Assembly: GCF_019203965.1 (NCBI RefSeq)
Contig: NZ_CP076448.1
Location: 1,937,001 to 2,001,000 of the forward strand
From: Elioraea tepida
GTDB lineage: Bacteria > Pseudomonadota > Alphaproteobacteria > Acetobacterales > Acetobacteraceae
Reading direction: 5' to 3'
DNA length: 64,000 nt
The number at the start of each line of letters is the position of its first letter. The first letter of the stretch is position 1. Of the stretch, positions 10,187 through 18,625 are shown one piece after another. The notes beneath the pieces are model-generated. The model did no database searches. It saw only the letters and a list, made by a program, of their open reading frames with translations, and had not been told where the DNA came from. A program made the translations under genes and the position numbers.

Positions 10187-11448
10187 CGACTTTGCTCGTC
10201 GCTTCCGTCGGCGGCTCAACTGACCCCATCGTCAGCGCGCTTGTCGCCTCGCGTCCCGACGTCGCGCTCTTCGTTGTCACCGCCCAGAAGGGAACACAGC
10301 CCGGGTCGGCGGAAAAGGTTCCGGGGATCCTCGAAAAAGCCGGGCTTTCTGCGCTGCGGCACGAGCTCCTCGTGGTTCCGGCCGACGACCCCGAGTCCAT
10401 CTTCCTCGCCCTGCGCGAGACGCTGCGCGACCTCCGCCGCCAGCACCCCAAGGCGCGCCTTGTCCTCGACTACACGGGCGGAACGAAATCGATGTCGACG
10501 GCGATGTTCCAATGCGCTCTGGCCACACCGGGCGTCGAGGTGCAGTTCATGGCCGGGCAACGCGACACGCTCGACAAGGTCACGCCCGGAACCGAACGGC
10601 CGACCCAGATCCCGATCGATTGGCTTCTTGCCGAGCGCACGGAGGCGCAGCTCCGCGCCTATTGGCGAGGCTTCGCCTATGCCGCCTGCGCTGCCGGCGC
10701 CAAGGGGCTTCTTGAGAACCTCGAGCATAACGAGAAGGCCCCCGAGGCAGTGCGCCAGCGCCTGCGCGACCTCGCCGCGGCGGCCCGTGCCTTCGACGCC
10801 TGGGACCGGTTCCGCCACGATGAGGCGGCCAAGGTGCTCGCCACCCTCCTGCCACGCCACCCCGAACTCGAGCAATTCCAGAAGCTCGCGGAGAGGTGCC
10901 GCGACAGCGAACCGCAGCGGATCGCCGATCTCTGGCGCAACGCCGAACGCTGCGCCGCTTCGGAGCGCTATGACGACGCGATCGCCCGCGCCTATCGCCT
11001 GATCGAGTGGGTGGGGCAGTGGCAGCTCACATCGCGGCACGGGATCGACGTCGGTCGGATCGACTGGTCGCGGATCACCGAGAGCGAGGTGCAGCGTGCC
11101 GGGCTCCAGGATCGCCACGCGAGCCGCGCGAAGACGCTCTCGGGCCTCGTCCAGACCCTGAAGCTCGCGGCTGCGAAGGACGAAGAGGGCGAGATCGCCC
11201 GGTTCCTGCGCGACGACTTCCCAGGCAAGAAGGGGAAGGACGGCGAAGGGCGCCTGCGCGACATGCTCGATCTTCGCAACCGGTCAATCCTCGCCCACGG
11301 GCAGATGCCATTGGGCAAGGCGGACTGGGACCGGTTCCTCGCGTTCATGGAGGTTTTCCGCCGCCAGGTCGTGACCCCGCTCCTGCGCTCCGCCGGGGCG
11401 GAGCCTGATCCGCCGCAGCTGCCACAGCGCCCACCCGACACGCTCTGA
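10183..11448 (+). CDS. csm6: CARF-HEPN ribonuclease, Csm6-type (TIGR02710/Cas02710 family)
   Basis: A 421-residue ancillary RNase. The N-terminal CARF domain starts TTLLVASVGGSTDPIV and includes VLDYTGGTKSMSTAMF, the expected ligand-binding loop for cyclic oligoadenylate. The C-terminal HEPN domain carries R365-N-R-S-I-L-A-H372, the catalytic R-X4-6-H motif that becomes a non-specific RNase when ligand binds the CARF part. The GTG start overlaps csm5 (GTGA). It is the last gene of the interference operon, followed by a 67-base gap with a new copy of the palindrome. The exact Csm6 versus Csx1 label is a naming issue; the domain layout is clear. Confidence 0.88.
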   Translation: MTTLLVASVGGSTDPIVSALVASRPDVALFVVTAQKGTQPGSAEKVPGILEKAGLSALRHELLVVPADDPESIFLALRETLRDLRRQHPKARLVLDYTGGTKSMSTAMFQCALATPGVEVQFMAGQRDTLDKVTPGTERPTQIPIDWLLAERTEAQLRAYWRGFAYAACAAGAKGLLENLEHNEKAPEAVRQRLRDLAAAARAFDAWDRFRHDEAAKVLATLLPRHPELEQFQKLAERCRDSEPQRIADLWRNAERCAASERYDDAIARAYRLIEWVGQWQLTSRHGIDVGRIDWSRITESEVQRAGLQDRHASRAKTLSGLVQTLKLAAAKDEEGEIARFLRDDFPGKKGKDGEGRLRDMLDLRNRSILAHGQMPLGKADWDRFLAFMEVFRRQVVTPLLRSAGAEPDPPQLPQRPPDTL

Positions 11449-11462
11449 ATCCCCCGCGCGCA

Positions 11463-11476
11463 CGACAACATTGTCG
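11463..11476. promoter_or_regulatory. palindrome shared by both cas operons, copy 2 (upstream of cas2a)
   Basis: CGACAACATTGTCG is an inverted repeat with six-base arms around CA; its core 12-mer equals the one before cas6. It ends 39 bases before the cas2a ATG, in the only sizeable gap between the interference and adaptation genes. A GGCTTGCGCATC tract follows, like the one at copy 1. It suggests the adaptation operon has its own promoter under the same control as the interference operon (inference). Confidence 0.6.
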
Positions 11477-11515
11477 CGGTTTTCTCGGGCGGGTGGCTTG
11501 CGCATCCTCCCTTCC

Positions 11516-11800
11516 ATGACGCAACGCGCCCTCCATCTCGTCGCCTATGACGTGACGAGCCCGAAACGCCTCCGCCGCGCGCTGCACATCGTGCGCGCCT
11601 ATGCGGTGGGGGGCCAGAAATCGGCGCACGAGTGTTTCCTGAGCGAGGGGGAGCGGCACGCTCTCATGGCGCGCCTGCGCCGCGTGCTTCACCCGGCGCA
11701 GGATCGGCTGCTCGCGCTTCGGCTCGATCCGCGCCAGCGGCAGCGCTGCCTCGGCATTGCTCGCGCCCCCTCCGCCAAGCCCTTCTTGATCGTTGGGTGA
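11516..11800 (+). CDS. cas2: CRISPR adaptation protein Cas2 (first copy, Cas2a)
   Basis: A 94-residue ferredoxin-like protein that bridges two Cas1 dimers in the spacer-integration complex. HLVAYDVTSPKRLRR at the N-terminus holds the conserved first-strand aspartate; VGGQKSAHECFLSEGE is the Cas2 second strand and following loop. It opens the adaptation operon, five bases ahead of cas1. A second, differently sequenced Cas2 closes the operon at 13580. Confidence 0.92.
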   Translation: MTQRALHLVAYDVTSPKRLRRALHIVRAYAVGGQKSAHECFLSEGERHALMARLRRVLHPAQDRLLALRLDPRQRQRCLGIARAPSAKPFLIVG

Positions 11801-11805
11801 GGGCG

Positions 11806-12795
11806 ATGACCACGCTGTTCATCGACCGACGCGACGCGGCAATCGAGGCGGAGGGAGGGACGCTGGTCATCCGCTCCGGCGAGGAGGGCCCCTGGCGCAC
11901 GCCGCTTGCTCTGCTCGAGCGCGTGGTTCTGCGCGGCCCGGCACAGATCACCACGGGCGCGATCGGCGCGATCGCTGCCGCGGGCTGCGGCCTCTTTGTG
12001 CTGAGCGGCCGGCGCAGCGAGCCGGCTGGGATGCTCGTTGGCCGGCCGCACAACGATGCCGCGATCCGGCTCGGCCAGTATCGTCTCGCGACCGAGCCGG
12101 AGAGCCGGCGGCGAATCGCAGCGCTGATCGTCCGCCACAAGCTCGTGGGCCAGGCGCGCGTCTTGCGGGGGGCGCTCGCGCAGCGGCCCGACAGGCGGCT
12201 TGCGCTTCGCCGCGGCATCGAGGCCATCGCCGAGCTGCTGGAGCGTCTGCGCTCCGACGAGGGCCGTTCGGAGAACCGGCTCTCCGGCCTCGAGGGGGCG
12301 GCCGCTGCGGCCTATTTCGAGGCCTATACGAGCCTGTTTCCGCCCTCGCTCGGCTTCGTCGGGCGCAACCGCCGACCGCCGCGCGACCCGGTGAACGCGG
12401 TGCTCTCGCTTGCCTACACGCTCGGTCATTTCGAGGCCGTGCGCGAGGCGCATCTCGCCGGGCTCGACCCGGGCGTTGGGTTCCTCCACGCGCTCGCGCC
12501 TGGGCGCGACAGCCTCGCCTGCGATCTTGTCGAGCCGCTTCGGCCGCTCATCGATCGCTGGGTGTGGCGGCTGTTCGCCGACGAGGTGTTGCGCGGCGCG
12601 CATTTCAGCCGCGACGGCGAGGCCTGCCTGCTCGGCAAGGCGGGGCGGCTTGCCTTCTACGCCGCCTGGGAGGAAGCGTTCCTTGTGCCGCGTCGGCTGC
12701 TCCGGCGCGGGCTTCGGCCGCTCGTCCGCGCCGCTCGAGCGGCGGCGCAGGCGCTTCCTGACGGTGTTTTCGATGCTGCAGGCCCTGCATCTTGA
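11806..12795 (+). CDS. cas1: CRISPR integrase Cas1 (catalytic copy, Cas1a)
   Basis: This 329-residue metal-dependent integrase inserts new spacers at the leader end. The N-terminal beta domain ends at about residue 75. The helical domain shows SGLEGAAAAAYFEAY (metal Glu), NAVLSLAYTLGHFEAV, and GLDPGVGFLHALAPGRDSLACDLVEPLRP with the conserved His and Asp, so catalysis looks intact. Its last 23 bases overlap the next gene, which is a Cas1 relative, so the two are probably translated together. Confidence 0.95.
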   Translation: MTTLFIDRRDAAIEAEGGTLVIRSGEEGPWRTPLALLERVVLRGPAQITTGAIGAIAAAGCGLFVLSGRRSEPAGMLVGRPHNDAAIRLGQYRLATEPESRRRIAALIVRHKLVGQARVLRGALAQRPDRRLALRRGIEAIAELLERLRSDEGRSENRLSGLEGAAAAAYFEAYTSLFPPSLGFVGRNRRPPRDPVNAVLSLAYTLGHFEAVREAHLAGLDPGVGFLHALAPGRDSLACDLVEPLRPLIDRWVWRLFADEVLRGAHFSRDGEACLLGKAGRLAFYAAWEEAFLVPRRLLRRGLRPLVRAARAAAQALPDGVFDAAGPAS

Positions 12796-13570
12796 CGGGG
12801 CCGAGCATCCGGTCGCCGTGCTCCTCGAAGGGCCTGCGCTCAAGCTCCGGCGCCACGGCATCGCCGATGTCTTCGCGCCCCTGCCGCGGCTTGCGCGCGT
12901 GGTGGTGCACGGGCCGCGCGTGCAGTGGCGCACCGAGGCCCTGCTTGGGTGCCTCGAGGCGGGCGTGCCGGTTCTGTTCCTTGGCCGCCGCTCGGGCCTC
13001 GTCGGCGCCCTGGTGCCGCTTCGGCCGCCGTCGACGCGGGCTGACCTCGCCGCTCTCCTGGACGGCGCCGCCGCCGTGCCGGGCTTCCGACGCCGGCTCG
13101 AGGATTTCTGCGCGGCGGAGGAACGCGCCGCGATCCTCGCCCTGGCGGGTGCGGGGCGCGAGCGGTGCCGCGAGCCGGGGCCCGATCTGCGCGCGTCCGT
13201 GGTGCGGCGGCAGTTCCTCGAGTCTTGCGCCGCTCCGGCGGCGGCCGCGATCGTGGAGCTGATGCAAGGGCTGGCGTCAGCGATGGTGGCCGAGTCGCTC
13301 GCGCGCCGCGGCGTTGGCCCGCAGTTCCTTGCGCGCCGAAGCGGCGGCTTCCCGCTCGCCGAGTCGCTCGGGCGTGTGCTCGCGTGGCGTCTTCTTCCCG
13401 CGATCCGGTCGCTCGCCGGAACGGCCGAGCTCGACCCGGGGGGCGCTTTGACCGCCGCCTCGCGGCGCGACGCGATCGCCGCCTTCGAGACGGCCGGCCT
13501 TGCGCCCGCGCGTGACCAGCTGCTTGCGCGGCTCGCGGCGGTGCTTGCCGAGACACTCTATTCGGAGTGA
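12773..13570 (+). CDS. degenerate Cas1-like protein without the catalytic residues (Cas1b)
   Basis: A 265-residue protein. LKLRRHGIADVFAPLPRLARV and LGCLEAGVPVLFLGRRSGLVG match the Cas1 N-terminal beta domain, and a shortened helical domain follows. In the stretch matching Cas1a's GFLH...SLACDLVEP, this protein reads QFLARRSGGFPLAESLGRV, so His is replaced by Ala and the Asp-containing motif is gone. I find no clear counterpart of the catalytic Glu. It begins inside cas1a and ends nine bases before cas2b. A structural or scaffold role in a mixed Cas1 complex is possible. The reading frame is open and codon use is normal, so it does not look like decay. Confidence 0.75.
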   Translation: MLQALHLDGAEHPVAVLLEGPALKLRRHGIADVFAPLPRLARVVVHGPRVQWRTEALLGCLEAGVPVLFLGRRSGLVGALVPLRPPSTRADLAALLDGAAAVPGFRRRLEDFCAAEERAAILALAGAGRERCREPGPDLRASVVRRQFLESCAAPAAAAIVELMQGLASAMVAESLARRGVGPQFLARRSGGFPLAESLGRVLAWRLLPAIRSLAGTAELDPGGALTAASRRDAIAAFETAGLAPARDQLLARLAAVLAETLYSE

Positions 13571-13579
13571 GGGGGCGCG

Positions 13580-13927
13580 ATGCCGGTGAATGCGCGCCGG
13601 GCCTGGATCATCGGCTATGACATCACCTCGCCGAAGCGTCTTCGGCGTGTGGCGCGGTTTCTTGAGCGTCGTGCGCTGCGGGTTCAGTTTTCCTTGTTTC
13701 TTGGGTTATGGACGGAGGCGGAGTTTGAGGAGGTGTGGTTGGGCCTGTCCTGTTTGATCAATCCGCGGCGTGATGACGTTCGCGCCTGGCCTGTGCCTGA
13801 GGCGGCCGAGGTGGTGTCGATCGGGTGTGGGTTGCCGGAGGGGATTGTGGTTGGGGAGGCGCGGTCGCGCGGGTTTGCGCGTGTGGGCGGTGCCCTTCGT
13901 TCGGGCGGTGGTGGGGTTGGTGTGTGA
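13580..13927 (+). CDS. cas2: CRISPR adaptation protein Cas2 (second copy, Cas2b)
   Basis: A 115-residue Cas2 with RAWIIGYDITSPKRLRRVARF, including the conserved first-strand Asp, and LRVQFSLFLGLWTEAEFEEV. It shares the YDxTSPKRLRR core with Cas2a but differs elsewhere and has a glycine-rich tail (GGALRSGGGGVGV) of uncertain function. From about 13670 the DNA is visibly richer in T than the genes before it. The gene runs directly into the CRISPR leader. The 3' part of the gene and the leader recur, inverted, beside array 2. Confidence 0.9.
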   Translation: MPVNARRAWIIGYDITSPKRLRRVARFLERRALRVQFSLFLGLWTEAEFEEVWLGLSCLINPRRDDVRAWPVPEAAEVVSIGCGLPEGIVVGEARSRGFARVGGALRSGGGGVGV

Positions 13928-14017
13928 GCGGTTTGGAGGACAGGTTTGCGCGCCCGCCTCGGATGTGCGAAGCTTGTGTGGAGCTCATTGACATCGTTGG
14001 GTTTTTCGAGGGGGAGC
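13636..14017 (+). repeat. 382-base segment (cas2b 3' part plus leader) duplicated in inverted form at 57988-58369
   Basis: Aligning this stretch with the reverse strand of 57988-58369 by eye gives equal length and only three mismatches (one in cas2b, two in or beside the leader). Similarity stops abruptly at 13636 and continues on the other side into the CRISPR repeats. It is therefore a recent duplication or a recombination junction that carried a leader and the end of cas2b to a second array. Confidence 0.9.
13928..14017 (+). promoter_or_regulatory. CRISPR leader of array 1
   Basis: Ninety bases between the cas2b stop and the first repeat. It contains TTGACA at 13988-13993 and a T5 run followed by GAGGGGGAGC next to the repeat, both kept in the array 2 leader. 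As the leader it should hold the array promoter and the integration anchor. I do not see a good -10 box spaced from TTGACA, so its exact function is open. Confidence 0.75.
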
Positions 14018-17000
14018 CTTCCAAAGCAGACCCGATCTTCAGGGGGTCAAAACGCGCTAGCCCAACAAGCCGCCTGACCGCGGCGACTTCCAAAGCAGAC
14101 CCGATCTTCAGGGGGTCAAAACAGTATCTGGGGCAAACACGTTTCGCCTCCAAGGTCTTCCAAAGCAGACCCGATCTTCAGGGGGTCAAAACCTTTGTCA
14201 AAGAAGCTATCCTTAGAAACTGGCTTCCAAAGCAGACCCGATCTTCAGGGGGTCAAAACGAAGATCTGGATCAAGAGCCCGAACATCTGTCACTTCCAAA
14301 GCAGACCCGATCTTCAGGGGGTCAAAACGCGTAGGCGGCGTCGACATATTTCTTTTTGTATCTTCCAAAGCAGACCCGATCTTCAGGGGGTCAAAACCCA
14401 GATAACCACCACGCCATGCCCGTGCCGTGCAGCTTCCAAAGCAGACCCGATCTTCAGGGGGTCAAAACGATGAAACGGCGCATTGCTGTAGCTCCCTTGC
14501 TCTTCCAAAGCAGACCCGATCTTCAGGGGGTCAAAACGTCGGGAGCGTAGACCCGACGCCTCCAAGGCTGCCCTTCCAAAGCAGACCCGATCTTCAGGGG
14601 GTCAAAACTCCGGCCCGAGATCGGAGAGCGCCTCGAACACATCCTTCCAAAGCAGACCCGATCTTCAGGGGGTCAAAACCTTCCGCCTCAGCAGCACGTT
14701 GCATTGCGTAGGCTTCCAAAGCAGACCCGATCTTCAGGGGGTCAAAACTTAGTCAGCATCGGTGTGTTCCCTTTTGCTTCCTTCCAAAGCAGACCCGATC
14801 TTCAGGGGGTCAAAACCACGCAGGAGCACACGCTAAACACAGCCGCGCTCTTCCAAAGCAGACCCGATCTTCAGGGGGTCAAAACCGGAGTTCGGCGGGG
14901 GTCATGATTGACTCGACCTGGCCTTCCAAAGCAGACCCGATCTTCAGGGGGTCAAAACCAGCCTCGACACCATAGCTGACAGGGTCAAGGGCTTCCAAAG
15001 CAGACCCGATCTTCAGGGGGTCAAAACGTGTTCGATATTGACGAAACTTCGCCTTTGGGCGCTTCCAAAGCAGACCCGATCTTCAGGGGGTCAAAACCTG
15101 GTGCGGTAGGGCCCGTGCCAGTCGGGGGCTCTTCCAAAGCAGACCCGATCTTCAGGGGGTCAAAACGCATCGCACCGGGGGTGGGCTGTCACCACCACTT
15201 CCAAAGCAGACCCGATCTTCAGGGGGTCAAAACCTTGATGCTTAGGACCTAAACCCCCACCGCTCGTCTTCCAAAGCAGACCCGATCTTCAGGGGGTCAA
15301 AACAAGACGAAACTCGTCAATAATCTTCACCCAATCACTTCCAAAGCAGACCCGATCTTCAGGGGGTCAAAACCAACGGCCGCAATGTCGCGAGCGGCCG
15401 CAAGAAACTTCCAAAGCAGACCCGATCTTCAGGGGGTCAAAACACTACGGGTCATCTTTTGTCTCCCTTGCTACTGCCTTCCAAAGCAGACCCGATCTTC
15501 AGGGGGTCAAAACCCGCGAGACCACGGAATGCCACCACGCTTGCGGCGCTTCCAAAGCAGACCCGATCTTCAGGGGGTCAAAACCGCGACGATGCGTCCG
15601 GCCTCGTCTCGGATTGCCTTCCAAAGCAGACCCGATCTTCAGGGGGTCAAAACACACGCATCGCGTAGGCGGCATCAACGTACCTTTTTTCTTCCAAAGC
15701 AGACCCGATCTTCAGGGGGTCAAAACAGATGCTTCCATTATGGTCAACAGTATCGAACCCTTCCAAAGCAGACCCGATCTTCAGGGGGTCAAAACACTAC
15801 GGGTCATCTTTTGTCTCCCTTGCTACTGCCTTCCAAAGCAGACCCGATCTTCAGGGGGTCAAAACCGCCGGACGTCTGGGGGTCAGTCGAAGGTGGGGGT
15901 CTTCCAAAGCAGACCCGATCTTCAGGGGGTCAAAACGAAAGCCTTGGCGTCGATCTCGCCGCCGATGCCTTCCAAAGCAGACCCGATCTTCAGGGGGTCA
16001 AAACTCACTGTCACGGACTTATACCCAGGCAAAGACTTCCAAAGCAGACCCGATCTTCAGGGGGTCAAAACGTGGTGGCGGGGTGAGGGGGTGCGGCGCG
16101 CTCGCCACTTCCAAAGCAGACCCGATCTTCAGGGGGTCAAAACCCTGTCAGCATCCGGTATCCCGCATCGCGGGCCTTCCAAAGCAGACCCGATCTTCAG
16201 GGGGTCAAAACCGGAAGCCTTTGCCTGGATAGACAACGAAGCGAAGCTTCCAAAGCAGACCCGATCTTCAGGGGGTCAAAACCCGCCCACGTCACGCATG
16301 TCCACATCTCCGTCTTCCAAAGCAGACCCGATCTTCAGGGGGTCAAAACATCCACGAACCATCCGCGTTGTCGGCAACGAAGCCTTCCAAAGCAGACCCG
16401 ATCTTCAGGGGGTCAAAACCCAAGGTCAAGATAGGCGAATCCTTCGCTCGCCCTTCCAAAGCAGACCCGATCTTCAGGGGGTCAAAACTACTGCCGCGCG
16501 ATCCCTGTAGGCTTGAGCTTCCGCTTCCAAAGCAGACCCGATCTTCAGGGGGTCAAAACGCGAATCTCGTCCAGCACAAGCGGCAAAGGCACGGACTTCC
16601 AAAGCAGACCCGATCTTCAGGGGGTCAAAACGGCCGCGCGTCACGGCCCTCCCCCGCCACAGCGGCCTTCCAAAGCAGACCCGATCTTCAGGGGGTCAAA
16701 ACCCACTGAAGCTCGATAACGTGGACAGCGTTCTCAACTTCCAAAGCAGACCCGATCTTCAGGGGGTCAAAACCTCACGCTCGGCGCGCAGCTCCCAAGC
16801 CGCTGCCTTCCAAAGCAGACCCGATCTTCAGGGGGTCAAAACACCGGAGTCCATATTTATCCTCCACCGTTTCCGCCTTCCAAAGCAGACCCGATCTTCA
16901 GGGGGTCAAAACAACAGTCGGCCGACCTGACGACCCGGACGGCCTCTTCCAAAGCAGACCCGATCTTCAGGGGGTCAAAACAGCTTGGCCTTCTGCATTT

Positions 17001-17259
17001 CCTCGGTAGTCAGCCTTCCAAAGCAGACCCGATCTTCAGGGGGTCAAAACTCTTGCGCCAACTTCGCTACCTTGACTTCCTCGCTTCCAAAGCAGACCCG
17101 ATCTTCAGGGGGTCAAAACAAAGAGCCGGTCGCTTTTGTCAGCGACCTTCTCTTCCAAAGCAGACCCGATCTTCAGGGGGTCAAAACGCCGAACGCATCC
17201 GGATTAAGCGCCGCGGCTACCTTCCAAAGCAGACCCGATCTTCAGGGGGTCATAACGGC

Positions 17260-17285
17260 GGAAGCGGGTCAATCGACCCGCTTCC
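17260..17285. other. perfect 11-bp hairpin inside a spacer of array 1
   Basis: Within the spacer at 17257-17287, GGAAGCGGGTC pairs exactly with GACCCGCTTCC around the loop AATC. A stem this long is well above chance for a 31-base spacer. It looks like a terminator stem captured from an invader, although no T run is included. Confidence 0.8.
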
Positions 17286-17393
17286 AACTTCCAAAGCAGA
17301 CCCGATCTTCAGGGGGTCAAAACCATCACGAGTAAACATCTCGATTCTCCCTTTGCCTTCCAAAGCAGACCCGATCTTCAGGGGGTCAAAACG

Positions 17394-17421
17394 GGGGGAG
17401 GGACCATCGAGTCCCTCCCCC
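17394..17421. other. perfect 11-bp hairpin in the last spacer of array 1
   Basis: GGGGGAGGGAC (17394-17404) pairs exactly with GTCCCTCCCCC (17411-17421) around CATCGA. It lies between the last normal repeat and the degenerate terminal repeat. It may be a captured terminator or may now end array transcription. No T tract follows, so it is not a standard intrinsic terminator. Confidence 0.8.
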
Positions 17422-17460
17422 GAAGCTTCTAAACCAGACCCGATCCTCAGCGGGCAAAAC

Positions 17461-17808
17461 ACGCACGCGATCAGCAGCACCAGCCGCGCAAAGCCCAACC
17501 GAGACCAAAGCCCCACACGTCACACCCCGTCCCCGATCACGCAGCAACGCACGGCGCCAGGCCCCACCGCGAGCCCAAGCGTCTCGGCGTCAAAACCCAA
17601 GACGGCCGAAAAGTGACAGCCAACCAGGGCCGCGCCTCCACGCGCGCGAGCCCCGCCCGAGCGCCCGTCACATGCCCCAGCGCACGGCAACAACTCGCCG
17701 CGACGACGATCGCTCTTCCGACCGGAGAAGGTGACGAGCCGAAACGACCGGCACCGCGCACGGCGCCGCCGCAACCGCCCGGCCTGCCCATTAGCCCAAG
17801 GCGGTGCG
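17461..17808. other. gap between array 1 and tRNA-Ala: nothing recognised
   Basis: A GC-rich 348-base stretch. Short open frames exist on both strands, for example 17520-17774 on the minus strand, but none has a family motif or a good ribosome site. I see no integrase, att-like repeat of the tRNA end, or transposon end. Confidence 0.5.
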
Positions 17809-17884
<76 letters not shown>

Positions 17885-18047
17885 ACGTCAACCCTGCGTT
17901 CGCAACCCCGCTCTTATCAGCGCCGCCTGAGCCGAAGTCAACACGCCCCCGCCCCCATGACCACGAAGCGTCCACCCCCCGCGCGTTGATCACACCTCCT
18001 CCCGCCTGTAGGGTCCGCCCCAGCCCCGCCACCCGCAGGACGGACGT

Positions 18048-18338
18048 ATGGTTGCCCTCCTCTGGCTCATCGACACCGTGCTCAGCCTCTACACCTGGGC
18101 GGTGATCATCGCCGTGATCCTCTCTCTGCTCGCCACCTTCGGCATCCTCGACACCCGAAACCGAATCGTCTGGGCGCTTGGCGACTTTTTCGAAAGACTC
18201 ACCGAACCGGCGCTTCGGCCGATCCGTCGCGTCCTGCCCAACCTCGGCGGCATCGACCTCTCGCCGCTCGTCCTGATCCTGCTGCTCCAGGCCGCCCAGA
18301 TCTTCCTCAAAACCACGATTGCCCCAGCGCTGCTGTGA
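18048..18338 (+). CDS. YggT family membrane protein
   Basis: A 96-residue integral membrane protein with two hydrophobic blocks (about residues 5-32 and 70-92) around FERLTEPALRPIRRVLPNLGGIDLSPL, the diagnostic YggT motif. Relatives are linked to osmotic stress or protein insertion, but the function is not settled. It begins a tightly overlapping set: its stop shares GTGA with the DUF167 gene. Confidence 0.9.
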   Translation: MVALLWLIDTVLSLYTWAVIIAVILSLLATFGILDTRNRIVWALGDFFERLTEPALRPIRRVLPNLGGIDLSPLVLILLLQAAQIFLKTTIAPALL

Positions 18339-18625
18339 GCACGCAAGCCGCTTCCGGCCTCACGGTCACCCTCAGGGTCACGCCGCGGGCACGCCGCGCC
18401 GGCCTGCGCGGACGCGCCCCCGATGGCACGCTGCGCTTCGCCGTCACCGAGCCGCCCGAAGACGGCAGGGCAAACGAGGCGCTGCTTCGCCTTCTCGCCG
18501 ACACGCTCGGCGTTCCGCCCTCGGCCTGCCGCCTCGTCTCGGGCGGCGCGAGCCGGCAGAAGCGGGTCCATGTCGCCGGTGACCCCGCCGCGCTCGCGGC
18601 ACGGCTCACAGCGTTGACGCCATGA
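18335..18625 (+). CDS. DUF167 (YggU) family protein
   Basis: A 96-residue soluble protein. [39 protein letters not shown] and [15 protein letters not shown] are the three DUF167 motifs. The role is unknown. It commonly follows yggT, as here. The GTG start overlaps the yggT stop, and its own stop overlaps the folD ATG (ATGA), so the three are likely one transcript. Confidence 0.9.
   Translation: MSTQAASGLTVTLRVTPRARRAGLRGRAPDGTLRFAVTEPPEDGRANEALLRLLADTLGVPPSACRLVSGGASRQKRVHVAGDPAALAARLTALTP

Larger units (their letters stand above)
14018..17460 (+). CRISPR. CRISPR array 1: 50 repeats, 49 spacers
   Basis: Repeats are 36 bases, CTTCCAAAGC...GGTCAAAAC on this strand, with spacers of about 31-37 bases. 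The leader lies on the left, and the repeat 3' end GTCAAAAC would give the eight-base crRNA 5' handle, close to the ATTGAAAC-type handles of many type III repeats; this sets the direction of transcription. Repeats are identical except one at 17221 (A to T near its end) and the last, 17426-17460, which is 35 bases with several changes and marks the old end. Spacers 15444-15477 and 15796-15829 are identical. No Cas protein is encoded inside, and open frames through the array are artefacts of a repeat without stops. Confidence 0.98.

Noticed and set aside
11449-13927. Reverse transcriptase partner of Cas1
   Set aside because: Type III systems sometimes capture RNA with an RT-Cas1. I looked for the YxDD motif and RT blocks around cas1 and found none.
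16005-16246. Spacers 16005-16035 and 16212-16246 sharing a YPGK-coding stretch
   Set aside because: The match is short and lies on opposite strands, so common origin is not convincing.
15385-16510. Long open frames through array 1 (for example 233 and 298 codons)
   Set aside because: The 36-base repeat has no stop in any forward frame, so frames stay open by chance. The translations are only repeat peptides such as QSRPDLQGVKT alternating with spacer peptides.
17520-17774. 84-codon minus-strand frame after array 1
   Set aside because: No family motif or ribosome site, and the N-terminal composition looks like a GC-rich shadow. Not called as a gene.
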